Assembly: GCA_020028115.1 (NCBI GenBank)
Contig: JAHWYA010000005.1
Span: 1-15,320, forward strand
DNA length: 15,320 nucleotides
Origin: Anaeromyxobacter sp.
GTDB lineage: Bacteria; Myxococcota; Myxococcia; Myxococcales; Anaeromyxobacteraceae
Direction of reading: 5' to 3'
This document shows, piece after piece, positions 1 through 6,499 of this stretch (its first letter is position 1; each line of letters starts with the position of its first letter). The notes beneath the pieces are model-generated. The model was not told the origin of the DNA. It was given only the letters and a program-made list of their open reading frames with translations, and ran no database searches. The translations under genes were made by a program, and so were the position numbers.

Positions 1-2
1 CG

Positions 3-209
3 CTCACCGAGTGCGCGAAGCCCGGCAAGACCGACTGCGACATCGTGGACACCTGCCTCGCGGGGAAGGCGAGCTGGGATCCGGTGTCGCGCGCGATCGA
101 GGACGCGCTCCGGGGCCTGCCGCTCTCCTCCATCGCACCCTTCCGCGCCGGCGAGCCCGAGCCCGAGCCCGAGGCCGCGCCGATCCGCATCGGAGCCCAC
201 GCGCCATGA
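3..209 (+). CDS. Rrf2-family transcriptional regulator, C-terminal part (5' end outside window)
   Basis: This is the 3' end of a gene read in the frame starting at base 3 and ending in TGA at 207-209. The visible 68 residues contain three cysteines spaced C-x7-C-x5-C (LTEC...DC...TC), followed by a Trp and an amphipathic helix ([21 protein letters not shown]). This matches the C-terminal half of Rrf2 regulators such as IscR, whose three Cys bind an Fe-S cluster. The tail ends in a Glu-Pro repeat ([11 protein letters not shown]). The DNA-binding winged helix is outside the window. The stop overlaps the sufB start (ATGA), so the gene is very probably the first member of the suf operon and senses Fe-S status to control it. 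The family assignment is an inference from the Cys spacing and the neighbour; the exact DNA target cannot be seen. Confidence 0.75.
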   Translation, partial: LTECAKPGKTDCDIVDTCLAGKASWDPVSRAIEDALRGLPLSSIAPFRAGEPEPEPEAAPIRIGAHAP

Positions 210-1645
210 GCACGGCGGAGCAGCTCAAGGACCTGACGGAGCAGAAGTACCGCTACGGCTTCGTCACCGAGATCGAGGAGGACCGGATCCCGAAGGGCCT
301 GTCCGAGGAGATCATCCGTGTCATCTCGGAGAAGAAGGGCGAGCCCTCCTTCATGCTCGAGTGGCGGCTCAAGGCCTACCGGCACTGGCTCACCATGCAG
401 GAGCCGACCTGGGCGAACGTCCGCTACCCGAAGATCGACTACCAGGAGGTCGTCTACTACTCCGCCCCCAAGCAGAAGAGGGCGCTCGGCTCGATGGAGG
501 AGGTCGACCCCGAGCTCCGCAAGGCGTTCGGGAAGCTCGGCATCCCGCTCGAGGAGCAGATGCGCCTCGCGGGCGTCGCCGTCGACGCCGTCTTCGACTC
601 CGTCTCGGTCGCGACGACCTACAAGAAGAAGCTCGCGGACCTCGGGATCGTCTTCTGCTCGTTCTCCGAGGCGGTGCGCGAGCACCCGGCGCTCGTCGAG
701 AAGTGGCTCGGGTCGGTCGTGCCGTACACCGACAACTTCTTCGCGACCCTGAACAGCGCGGTCTTCTCGGACGGCTCGTTCGTCTACGTCCCGAAGGGCG
801 TGCGCTGCCCGATGGAGCTGTCGACGTACTTCCGCATCAACGCGAAGGACACCGGCCAGTTCGAGCGCACCCTCATCGTCGCCGACGAGGACGCCTACGT
901 CTCCTACCTCGAGGGCTGCACCGCCCCGCAGCGGGACGAGAACCAGCTCCACGCCGCGGTCGTCGAGCTCGTCGCGCTCGACGGCGCGCAGATCAAGTAC
1001 TCGACCGTCCAGAACTGGTACCCCGGCGACGCCGAGGGGAAGGGCGGCATCTACAACTTCGTGACGAAGCGCGGCAAGGCGATGGCCCGCTCGAAGCTCA
1101 GCTGGACGCAGGTGGAGACCGGCTCGGCGATCACCTGGAAGTACCCGTCCTGCATCCTCCAGGGCGACGACTCGGTGGGCGAGTTCTACTCGGTCGCGCT
1201 CACGAACCACCGCCAGCAGGCGGACACCGGGACGAAGATGATCCACATCGGGAAGAACACCCGCTCGACGATCATCTCGAAGGGCATCAGCGCCGGGCGC
1301 GGGCAGAACACCTACCGCGGCCTCGTGAAGATGATGAAGGGGGCGACCGGCGCCCGGAACTACTCGCAGTGCGACTCGCTCCTCATCGGCGATCGCTGCG
1401 GCGCCCACACGTTCCCGTACATCGAGGTGCGGAACCCGACCGCGAAGGTGGAGCACGAGGCGACCACCTCGAAGATCAGCGAGGACCAGCTCTTCTACTG
1501 CAAGCAGCGGGGCATCCCGGAGGAGGACGCGGTCTCGATGATCGTGAACGGGTTCGCGAAGCAGGTGCTGAAGGAGCTGCCGATGGAGTTCGCGGTGGAA
1601 GCGCAGAAGCTCCTCGGCATGTCGCTCGAAGGGAGCGTGGGCTGA
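206..1645 (+). CDS. sufB: Fe-S cluster assembly scaffold protein SufB
   Basis: SufB (479 aa, normal family length) forms the SufBC2D complex that builds Fe-S clusters in the cytoplasm. The start is ATG 206, overlapping the regulator stop, with GGAG at 192-195 upstream. An open frame continues further upstream but is not SufB-like. Conserved blocks are [28 protein letters not shown], the [12 protein letters not shown] motif with invariant Cys389 (E. coli C405), and [17 protein letters not shown] with His417/Glu418 (E. coli H433/E434). The 29-residue spacing of Cys to Glu is identical to E. coli. The C-terminus ends MSLEGSVG, as is typical. All key cluster-assembly residues are present, so it should be functional. 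The last codons are duplicated just downstream (see the repeat at 1601-1723). Confidence 0.97.
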   Translation: MSTAEQLKDLTEQKYRYGFVTEIEEDRIPKGLSEEIIRVISEKKGEPSFMLEWRLKAYRHWLTMQEPTWANVRYPKIDYQEVVYYSAPKQKRALGSMEEVDPELRKAFGKLGIPLEEQMRLAGVAVDAVFDSVSVATTYKKKLADLGIVFCSFSEAVREHPALVEKWLGSVVPYTDNFFATLNSAVFSDGSFVYVPKGVRCPMELSTYFRINAKDTGQFERTLIVADEDAYVSYLEGCTAPQRDENQLHAAVVELVALDGAQIKYSTVQNWYPGDAEGKGGIYNFVTKRGKAMARSKLSWTQVETGSAITWKYPSCILQGDDSVGEFYSVALTNHRQQADTGTKMIHIGKNTRSTIISKGISAGRGQNTYRGLVKMMKGATGARNYSQCDSLLIGDRCGAHTFPYIEVRNPTAKVEHEATTSKISEDQLFYCKQRGIPEEDAVSMIVNGFAKQVLKELPMEFAVEAQKLLGMSLEGSVG

Positions 1646-1723
1646 TCATGCCGAGGAGCTTCGGAGCGTTTCGAATGATGCGCAGAAGCGCATTCGGCAT
1701 GTCGCTCGAAGGGAGCGTGGGCT
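1601..1723 (+). repeat. Partial duplication of the sufB 3' end (direct plus inverted copy)
   Basis: Bases 1601-1643, the end of sufB, recur as an imperfect direct copy at 1680-1723. The last 29 bases are identical (1615-1643 and 1695-1723) and lie 80 bp apart. Between them, 1647-1662 is an exact reverse complement of 1606-1621 (16 bp), so a hairpin can form whose 25-nt loop contains the sufB stop. The remaining 1663-1694 holds a smaller inverted repeat (CGAATG 1672-1677 with CATTCG 1691-1696). A direct copy and an inverted copy side by side suggest a replication template-switch event; that is inference. Confidence 0.9.
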
Positions 1724-1725
1724 AG
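1648..1725 (+). CDS. 25-codon mini-ORF between sufB and sufC
   Basis: ATG 1648 lies two bases after the sufB stop. The frame runs 25 codons to TAG 1723-1725, and sufC starts two bases later at 1728. The product begins MPRSFGAFRMMRRSAF and ends GMSLEGSVG, the same nine residues as SufB, because the sufB tail is duplicated in the same frame. GAAGGGAG (1628-1635) lies about 12 nt upstream and could serve as a ribosome binding site. It may act as a coupling leader, passing ribosomes from sufB to sufC, or simply be a by-product of the duplication. No known peptide family is recognised. Confidence 0.4.
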   Translation: MPRSFGAFRMMRRSAFGMSLEGSVG

Positions 1726-1727
1726 CG

Positions 1728-2600
1728 ATGGCGAAGAGCGGCTGCAGGGAGAACGCGCTCCTCCGCGTGGAGGGGCTCCGGGCCCGGATCGCGGCTGGTC
1801 CCCGGACTTCCTCCGCCCCGCGAAGCGGGGCCGGGGAGGGGGACGGCGCCGAGATCCTGAAGGGCGTCGACCTCGAGCTGTGCCCCGGCGAGATCCACGC
1901 GATCATGGGGCCGAACGGCTCCGGCAAGTCGACCCTCGCCGGCGTGCTCGCGGGCCGCGACGCCTACGAGGTGACGGGCGGGACCGTGACCTACGCGGGG
2001 AAGGACCTGCTCGGCCTCGTGCCGGAGGCGCGCGCGGCGGCGGGCGTCTTCCTCGGCTTCCAGTACCCCGTCGAGATCCCCGGCGTCGGCAACCTCTACT
2101 TCCTGCGCACGGCGCTCAACGCGATCCGCCGCGCCCGCGGCGAGGAGGACCTCGACGCGATGGACTTCCTCTCGCTCGCGAAGGAGAAGATGCGCCTCGT
2201 CGAGCTCGATCCGGCCTTCGGCAGCCGGTCCCTCAACGAGGGCTTCTCCGGCGGCGAGAAGAAGCGGAACGAGGTCTTCCAGATGGCGGTCCTCGAGCCG
2301 CGCCTCGCGATCCTCGACGAGATCGACTCGGGGCTCGACATCGACGCCCTGCGGATCGTGGCGAAGGGCGTGAACGCGCTCCGCCGGCCGGACCGCGGCA
2401 TCCTCCTCGTCACCCACTACAAGCGGCTCCTCGAGTACGTCGAGCCGGATCGGGTCCACGTCATGGCGGGCGGCCGGATCGTCCGCTCCGGCGGCCCCGA
2501 GCTCGCCGAGGAGCTCGAGCGGACCGGCTACGCCTGGGTCGCCGGCATGCCGCCGGAGGCCGCCGCTGCCGCCGCCGCCGCCGGGGGAGCGCGCCGGTGA
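1728..2600 (+). CDS. sufC: Fe-S cluster assembly ATPase SufC
   Basis: SufC is the ABC-type ATPase that drives conformational change in SufBC2D. The 290-aa product is longer than the usual 250-260. Seen motifs are Walker A GPNGSGKST (61-69, Lys67), ABC signature FSGGEKKRNEVFQ (Ser174), Walker B ILDEIDSGLDIDAL (Glu198) and the H-loop LLVTHYKR. The Lys67-Glu198 spacing of 131 equals E. coli K40-E171. The extra length comes from about 17 residues encoded by a palindromic repeat in the turn between LRARIA and AEILKGVDLEL, and from an Ala-rich tail encoded by GCC repeats (around 2560-2582). The start is ATG 1728, with GAAGGGAG from the duplicated sufB tail (1708-1715) upstream. The stop overlaps the sufD GTG start (GTGA). 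Confidence 0.95.
   Translation: MAKSGCRENALLRVEGLRARIAAGPRTSSAPRSGAGEGDGAEILKGVDLELCPGEIHAIMGPNGSGKSTLAGVLAGRDAYEVTGGTVTYAGKDLLGLVPEARAAAGVFLGFQYPVEIPGVGNLYFLRTALNAIRRARGEEDLDAMDFLSLAKEKMRLVELDPAFGSRSLNEGFSGGEKKRNEVFQMAVLEPRLAILDEIDSGLDIDALRIVAKGVNALRRPDRGILLVTHYKRLLEYVEPDRVHVMAGGRIVRSGGPELAEELERTGYAWVAGMPPEAAAAAAAAGGARR
1799..1842 (+). repeat. 44-nt intragenic palindromic repeat, copy 1 (in sufC)
   Basis: The copy begins TCCCCGGACTTCC and has the core GCCCCGCGAAGCGGGGC (7-bp perfect stem, GAA loop). An outer pair TCCCCGG/CCGGGGA (1799-1805 with 1831-1837) flanks the core, and a GGGGG run closes the copy. It matches copy 3 in sufS at 41 of 44 positions and copy 2 in sufD in reverse orientation. 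It is translated in frame as PRTSSAPRSGAGEG, inserted in the N-terminal beta-turn of SufC, where homologues have only a few residues. Confidence 0.92.
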
Positions 2601-3952
2601 ACGCCGCCGAGACCAGCCTCGTCGCCGCCTTCGCGCCGCCGGCGCGCGAGCCCGCCTGGCTCGGCGAGGCGCGCCGAAGCGCGCTCGCGCGCTTCGAGGC
2701 GCTCGGGCTCCCCACCGCGCGCCACGAGGACTGGCGGTTCACCAGCCTCGCCGCGCTCGGCGCGCTCCCGTTCGCGCGCGCCCCCGCGGGCGATCCCGCC
2801 GTCGCCTCGGCGCTCCTCGCGCGCGGCGCGGCGCCGGAGGGGCCGCGCCTCGTCTTCGTGAACGGCCGGCTCGCGCCGGAGCTCTCGACCCGCGGCGGGC
2901 TCCCGCAGGGCGTGATCCTGTCGAGCCTCGCCGAGGCGCTCCGCGAGGTCCCGGAGAAGGTGCGGCCCCACCTCGGTCGCCTCGCGCGGCCCGAGGCGCA
3001 CGCCTTCACCGCGGCGAACGCGGCGCTCTTCGAGGACGGCGGCTTCGTCCTCCTGCCCCGCGGCGCGGCCATCGACGCGCCCCTCGCGCTCGTCTTCGTG
3101 ACCGACGCCCCCCCCCCAGCCCCGCTTCGCGGGGCAGAGGAGATCCGGGGACAAGCCGCCGCGGCGCCCGCCGCCGTCCACCCGCGCACGCTCGTCGTCG
3201 CCGAGGAGGGCGCCCGCGGGATCGTCGAGGAGGTCTTCGTGGGGCGCGGCGCGTCGCTCACGAACGCGGTGACCGAGCTCGTCCTCGCGGACGGCGCGAA
3301 GGTGGAGCACGTGCGGCTGCAGGTCGAGGGCCCCGACACCTTCCACGTCGGCGCCGTCCACGCGGAGCAGGGCGCGGAGGCCACGCTCGGCGCCCACGCG
3401 TTCTCGCTCGGCGCGCGGCTCTCGCGGTCGGAGCTCTGGTCGCGGCTCGCCGGGGAGGGCGGCGAGGTGCGCGCGAACGGCCTCTACATGGCGGACGGCG
3501 CGCGGATCTCCGACCACTTCACGTGGGTCGAGCACGCGGTGCCGCGCTGCACGACCGCGCAGACGTTCAAGGGGATCCTCGACGGCACCGCCCGCGGCGT
3601 GTTCTCCGGCCGCATCCGGGTGCTGCCCGGCGCGCAGAAGACGGTCGCCCACCAGCTCTCGTCGTCGCTCCTCCTGTCGGACGACGCGATCGCCGACACG
3701 AAGCCGCAGCTCGAGATCTTCGCGGACGACGTGAAGTGCGGCCACGGCGGCACGGTGGGGCAGCTCGACGAGGCGTCGCTCTTCTACCTGAGATCGCGCG
3801 GCGTCCCCGAGGCGGACGCGAAGAGCCTGCTCATCTGGGCGTTCGCGAGCGAGATGGTCGGGCTCGTCGGCGCGCCGGCGCTGCGCGCGCGCGCGAAGAA
3901 CCTCATCGCCGCCCGGCTCCCCGCGGGCGCGCGCATCCTGGAGGCGGCATGA
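2597..3952 (+). CDS. sufD: Fe-S cluster assembly protein SufD
   Basis: SufD is the SufB paralogue that completes the SufBC2D scaffold and is linked to iron acquisition. The start is GTG 2597, overlapping the sufC stop (GTGA), with GGGGGAG at 2583-2589. The product is 451 aa, against 423 in E. coli. Typical features are the N-terminal PTARHEDWRFTSL motif and the C-terminal DVKCGHGGTVGQLDEASLFYLRSRG block with His383, equivalent to E. coli His360. Part of the extra length is a palindromic-repeat peptide (PPPAPLRGAEEIRGQ) between LVFVTDA and the conserved HPRTLVVAEEGA strand, a position where homologues have a short loop. The same insertion contains a run of ten C. The stop overlaps the sufS ATG (ATGA). 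Confidence 0.94.
   Translation: MNAAETSLVAAFAPPAREPAWLGEARRSALARFEALGLPTARHEDWRFTSLAALGALPFARAPAGDPAVASALLARGAAPEGPRLVFVNGRLAPELSTRGGLPQGVILSSLAEALREVPEKVRPHLGRLARPEAHAFTAANAALFEDGGFVLLPRGAAIDAPLALVFVTDAPPPAPLRGAEEIRGQAAAAPAAVHPRTLVVAEEGARGIVEEVFVGRGASLTNAVTELVLADGAKVEHVRLQVEGPDTFHVGAVHAEQGAEATLGAHAFSLGARLSRSELWSRLAGEGGEVRANGLYMADGARISDHFTWVEHAVPRCTTAQTFKGILDGTARGVFSGRIRVLPGAQKTVAHQLSSSLLLSDDAIADTKPQLEIFADDVKCGHGGTVGQLDEASLFYLRSRGVPEADAKSLLIWAFASEMVGLVGAPALRARAKNLIAARLPAGARILEAA
3108..3151 (-). repeat. 44-nt intragenic palindromic repeat, copy 2 (in sufD, reverse orientation)
   Basis: Read on the - strand this begins TCCCCGGATCTCC, then the identical core GCCCCGCGAAGCGGGGC, and ends in a run of ten G. 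It has the same 44-nt extent as copies 1 and 3, with a few substitutions, and sits in the opposite direction to transcription. It still leaves the sufD frame open, encoding PPPAPLRGAEEIRG. The homopolymer lies at 3108-3117 on the + strand. Confidence 0.92.
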
Positions 3953-5286
3953 CGGCGGTGAAGAGCGAGCGGGAGGGGAGCGCCTGTCCCCGGACTTCCA
4001 CTGCCCCGCGAAGCGGGGCTGGGGAGGGGGTGGCCCAGCGGCGGATCGCCCCGGCGGAGCGGAGCGCGCGGTTCGACCCGGTCCGGGCGCGGGCCGACTT
4101 CCCCATCCTCCGCCAGAAGGTGCACGGCGCGCCGCTCGTCTACCTCGACAACGCCGCGACGACGCAGAAGCCGCGCGTCGTCCTCGACGCGATGACCCGC
4201 TACTACGAGGAGGCCAACGCGAACGTGCACCGCGGCGTGCACCTCCTCTCCGAGCGGGCGACGAAGGCGTACGAGGACGCCCGGCTCGCGGTCGCCCGCT
4301 TCATCGGCGCGCCGGACCCGCGCGAGGTGATCTTCGTCCGCGGCACGACCGAGGCGGTGAACCTCGTGGCGCAGACCTTCGGCCGCACGCGCGTCGGGCC
4401 GGGCGACGAGGTGCTCGTGACGGCGCTCGAGCACCACTCGAACATCGTCCCCTGGCAGATGCTCTGCCGGGAGAAGGGGGCGAGGCTCGCGGTGGTCCCG
4501 ATCGACGACGCCGGGGACCTCGACCTCGACGCCCTCGACCGGCTCCTCGGGCCGCGCACGCGCCTCCTCGCGGTGACCCAGGTCTCGAACGCGCTCGGGA
4601 CGGTGAACCCGCTCGACGAGATCGTCCGCCGCGCGCACGCGAAGGGCGTCCCGGTCCTCGTGGATGGCGCCCAGGGAATCCCGCACCGCGGGATCGACGT
4701 CGCCGCGTCCGGCGCCGACTTCTACGCGTTCAGCGCGCACAAGATGTACGGCCCGACCGGCATCGGCGTGCTCTGGGGCCGCCGCGAGCTCCTCGAGGAG
4801 CTGCCGCCCTGGCAGGGCGGCGGCGACATGATCCTGTCGGTCACCTTCGAGAAGACCGTCTACAACGCGCTGCCGTACAAGTTCGAGGCCGGGACGCCGG
4901 CGATCGCCGAGGCGGTCGGCCTCGGCGCCGCGGTCGAGTACCTCGAGCAGGCGGGGCTCGCGGAGGTCGCCGCGCACGAGCGGGACCTCCTCGCCTACGC
5001 GCTCGAGCGGCTCCGCGAGGTCCCGGACCTCCGGCTCGTCGGCACGCCGCGGGAGCGGTCCGGCGCGATCTCGTTCCTCGTGGGCGACGTCCACCCGCAC
5101 GACGTCGCCACGGTCCTCGACCGCCACGGCGTGGCAGTCCGCGCGGGCCACCACTGCGCGCAGCCCCTCATGCACCGGCTCGGCGTCGCCGCGACGGTGC
5201 GGGCGTCGGTCGCGCTCTACTCGACGCGCGAGGACGTGGACGCCCTCGTCCGCGCCCTCCACGCCGCCCGGGAGATGTTCGCCTGA
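3949..5286 (+). CDS. sufS: Cysteine desulfurase SufS
   Basis: SufS is a PLP-dependent class II cysteine desulfurase that converts cysteine to alanine and passes persulfide sulfur to its partner, here SufU. The product is 445 aa, against about 406 in E. coli. The PLP Lys is Lys265 in FSAHKMYGPTGIGVLWG and the catalytic Cys is Cys403 in RAGHHCAQPLMH. Both are shifted by exactly 39 from E. coli K226 and C364, so the surplus is an N-terminal extension ahead of FDPVRARADFPIL. That extension contains a palindromic-repeat peptide (PRTSTAPRSGAGEG). ATG 3949 overlaps the sufD stop and has GGAGG at 3940-3944. Starts nearer the family norm inside the extension cannot be excluded, but the operon overlap favours 3949. 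Confidence 0.95.
   Translation: MTAVKSEREGSACPRTSTAPRSGAGEGVAQRRIAPAERSARFDPVRARADFPILRQKVHGAPLVYLDNAATTQKPRVVLDAMTRYYEEANANVHRGVHLLSERATKAYEDARLAVARFIGAPDPREVIFVRGTTEAVNLVAQTFGRTRVGPGDEVLVTALEHHSNIVPWQMLCREKGARLAVVPIDDAGDLDLDALDRLLGPRTRLLAVTQVSNALGTVNPLDEIVRRAHAKGVPVLVDGAQGIPHRGIDVAASGADFYAFSAHKMYGPTGIGVLWGRRELLEELPPWQGGGDMILSVTFEKTVYNALPYKFEAGTPAIAEAVGLGAAVEYLEQAGLAEVAAHERDLLAYALERLREVPDLRLVGTPRERSGAISFLVGDVHPHDVATVLDRHGVAVRAGHHCAQPLMHRLGVAATVRASVALYSTREDVDALVRALHAAREMFA
3987..4030 (+). repeat. 44-nt intragenic palindromic repeat, copy 3 (in sufS)
   Basis: This copy begins TCCCCGGACTTCC with the core GCCCCGCGAAGCGGGGC and ends in GGGGAGGGGG. It differs from copy 1 at 3 of 44 bases and is read in the same frame, giving PRTSTAPRSGAGEG. 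It lies in the N-terminal extension of SufS, upstream of the first conserved residue of the family. Confidence 0.92.
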
Positions 5287-5741
5287 TGTCCTCCTCCGAG
5301 CTCACCGATCTCTACCAGGAGGTGGTCCTCGACCACGGGAAGCGCCCGCGCAACTTCGGGCCGCTCGAGGGCGCGACCCACCGCGCCGAGGGCCTGAACC
5401 CGCTCTGCGGCGACCAGCTCACGGTGTGGGCGAGGCTCGAGGACGGCGCGGTGCGCGAGGTCCGCTTCGAGGGCTCCGGGTGCGCGATCTCGAAGGCCTC
5501 CGCGTCGGTCATGACCGGCGTCGTGAAGGGGAAGACGCGCGAGGAGATCGACGCGCTGTTCGAGCGGTTCCACAAGCTCGTGACCGAGGGGCCGGACCCC
5601 GGCGACGCGGAGTCGCTCGGCAAGCTCGCCGTGTTCGGCGGCGTGCACGACTACCCGACGCGCGTGAAGTGCGCGAGCCTCGCCTGGCACGCGCTGCGCG
5701 CGGCGCTCTCCGGGCAGGGTGAGCCCGTCTCGACGGAGTGA
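5286..5741 (+). CDS. sufU: Zn-dependent sulfurtransferase / scaffold-like protein SufU
   Basis: SufU (151 aa) accepts persulfide sulfur from SufS and hands it to SufBCD. It belongs to the IscU/NifU-N fold but carries a zinc ion. The four ligand positions known from Bacillus SufU are present: Cys41 and Asp43 (NPLCGDQL), Cys66 (GSGCAISKAS) and Cys129 (RVKCASLAW). The stretch after Cys66, GVVKGKTREEIDALFERF, corresponds to the insertion that separates SufU from IscU. ATG 5286 overlaps the sufS stop by one base (TGATG). No SufE is seen in the window, so SufU is the likely sulfur relay. Assignment is firm; a scaffold role as in older IscU-style annotation is less likely. Confidence 0.93.
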   Translation: MSSSELTDLYQEVVLDHGKRPRNFGPLEGATHRAEGLNPLCGDQLTVWARLEDGAVREVRFEGSGCAISKASASVMTGVVKGKTREEIDALFERFHKLVTEGPDPGDAESLGKLAVFGGVHDYPTRVKCASLAWHALRAALSGQGEPVSTE

Positions 5742-5744
5742 GGC

Positions 5745-6302
5745 ATGGCACGGCAGGCGGTGACGGTCCTCCGGGACGTGGACGTGATGGGGATCCCGAG
5801 CGGCTTCCACTCGACGCTGCCGGAGGGGACGCCGATCATCATCCAGCAGCGGCTCGGCGGCGCCTTCACCGCGATGACGCCGTCGGGCGGCCTCGTGCGG
5901 ATCGACGGGGCGGACGCGGACGCCCTCGGCCCGGACTTCGTCGAGGAGGCGAAGGCCTACGACGCGGCGCGCGCCGCGGCGGCGCAGGGGCCCTTCGACG
6001 AGGAGAAGGTCTGGGACGCGCTCCGGCAGGTGTACGACCCCGAGATCCCGTCGAACATCGTCGAGCTCGGGCTCGTGTACATCGTCGCTGCCGAGCCGGT
6101 CGAGGGCGGGCACAAGGTGAAGGTGATCATGACCCTCACCGCGCCCGCCTGCGGCATCGGCCCAGTCATCGTGGACGACGTGCGCCGCCGGGTCCTCGGC
6201 GTCCCCGGCGTGAAGGAGGCGGACGTCGAGCTCGTCTTCGATCCGCCCTGGGATCCGTCGCGCATGAGCGAGGCGGCGAAGCTGCAGCTCGGGTTCATGT
6301 AG
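5745..6302 (+). CDS. sufT: Fe-S cluster assembly/maturation protein SufT (DUF59 / MIP18 family)
   Basis: This 185-aa protein has an N-terminal segment (about 1-85) followed by a DUF59/MIP18 domain with the hallmark blocks YDPEIPSNIVELGLVY, MTLTAPACGIGP (conserved Cys) and DPPWDPSRMSEAAKLQLG. That two-part layout matches the long SufT form found at the end of suf operons. SufT proteins are auxiliary factors in Fe-S protein maturation, acting after cluster assembly. ATG 5745 follows the sufU stop by 3 nt with a GGAG at 5736-5739, so it is co-transcribed and probably translationally coupled. It is the last suf gene; a 197-nt gap follows. Confidence 0.9.
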   Translation: MARQAVTVLRDVDVMGIPSGFHSTLPEGTPIIIQQRLGGAFTAMTPSGGLVRIDGADADALGPDFVEEAKAYDAARAAAAQGPFDEEKVWDALRQVYDPEIPSNIVELGLVYIVAAEPVEGGHKVKVIMTLTAPACGIGPVIVDDVRRRVLGVPGVKEADVELVFDPPWDPSRMSEAAKLQLGFM

Positions 6303-6370
6303 AGCCGCGCGGTGCGGGCGGGCCCCGACCGTCACCATTCCAGAAACGCGCGTGCTTGCTCGGGAAACGA

Positions 6371-6410
6371 CCGGGGCGCCGACCGCCCACGTGCCGTGGC
6401 GCCGGGCCGG
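6371..6410. terminator. GC-rich inverted repeat after the suf operon
   Basis: GGCGCC at 6375-6380 and 6398-6403 can pair, with flanking CCGG segments (6371-6374 and 6407-6410) able to extend the stem across a 3-nt bulge. There is no T-run after it, so if it ends suf transcription it is not a classic intrinsic terminator. The rest of 6303-6499 has no ORF I would defend. Confidence 0.3.
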
Positions 6411-6444
6411 CGCGGTTACCCTTCCGGGGCACCCTGACGCATTC

Positions 6445-6499
6445 GCGCACTTATTGCGCGGGGTGTGGCTATGGTCTCAGCTTCCGATCCGGAGGAGAG
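6445..6499 (+). promoter_or_regulatory. Candidate promoter/operator and ribosome binding site of the liv operon
   Basis: A small perfect inverted repeat GCGCA-cttat-TGCGC (6445-6459) precedes a TATGGT (6470-6475) that resembles a -10 element. No well-spaced -35 is visible. A strong Shine-Dalgarno GGAGGAGAG (6491-6499) sits directly before ATG 6500. The ribosome site is clear; the promoter and operator parts are weak guesses. Confidence 0.3.

Noticed and set aside
11..205. Upstream extension of the sufB frame to an ATG at 11
   Set aside because: The translated extension is Arg-rich noise in another frame of the Rrf2-type regulator; SufB homology begins at ATG 206 with an operon-style ATGA overlap.
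1799..1842. Palindromic repeat in sufC as an intron or frameshifted pseudogene
   Set aside because: All catalytic motifs lie downstream in the same open frame and the extra residues fall in a loop, so the gene is intact.
2560..2590. GCC trinucleotide run at the end of sufC as a separate element
   Set aside because: It encodes only an Ala-rich tail, common in very GC-rich genomes, and shows no wider structure.
1799..4030. The three 44-nt repeats as a CRISPR or spacer array
   Set aside because: The copies are far apart, lie in both orientations and sit inside separate genes with no spacers.
3784..5262. 492-codon open frame on the - strand across sufS
   Set aside because: It is antisense to sufS, has the Arg/Glu-rich composition of a GC-rich shadow frame and no recognisable domain.
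6445..6459. Possible sigma-54 promoter before livG
   Set aside because: The GC/TTGC-like elements have the wrong spacing (3 instead of 5 between CAC and TTGC) and lack the conserved GG.
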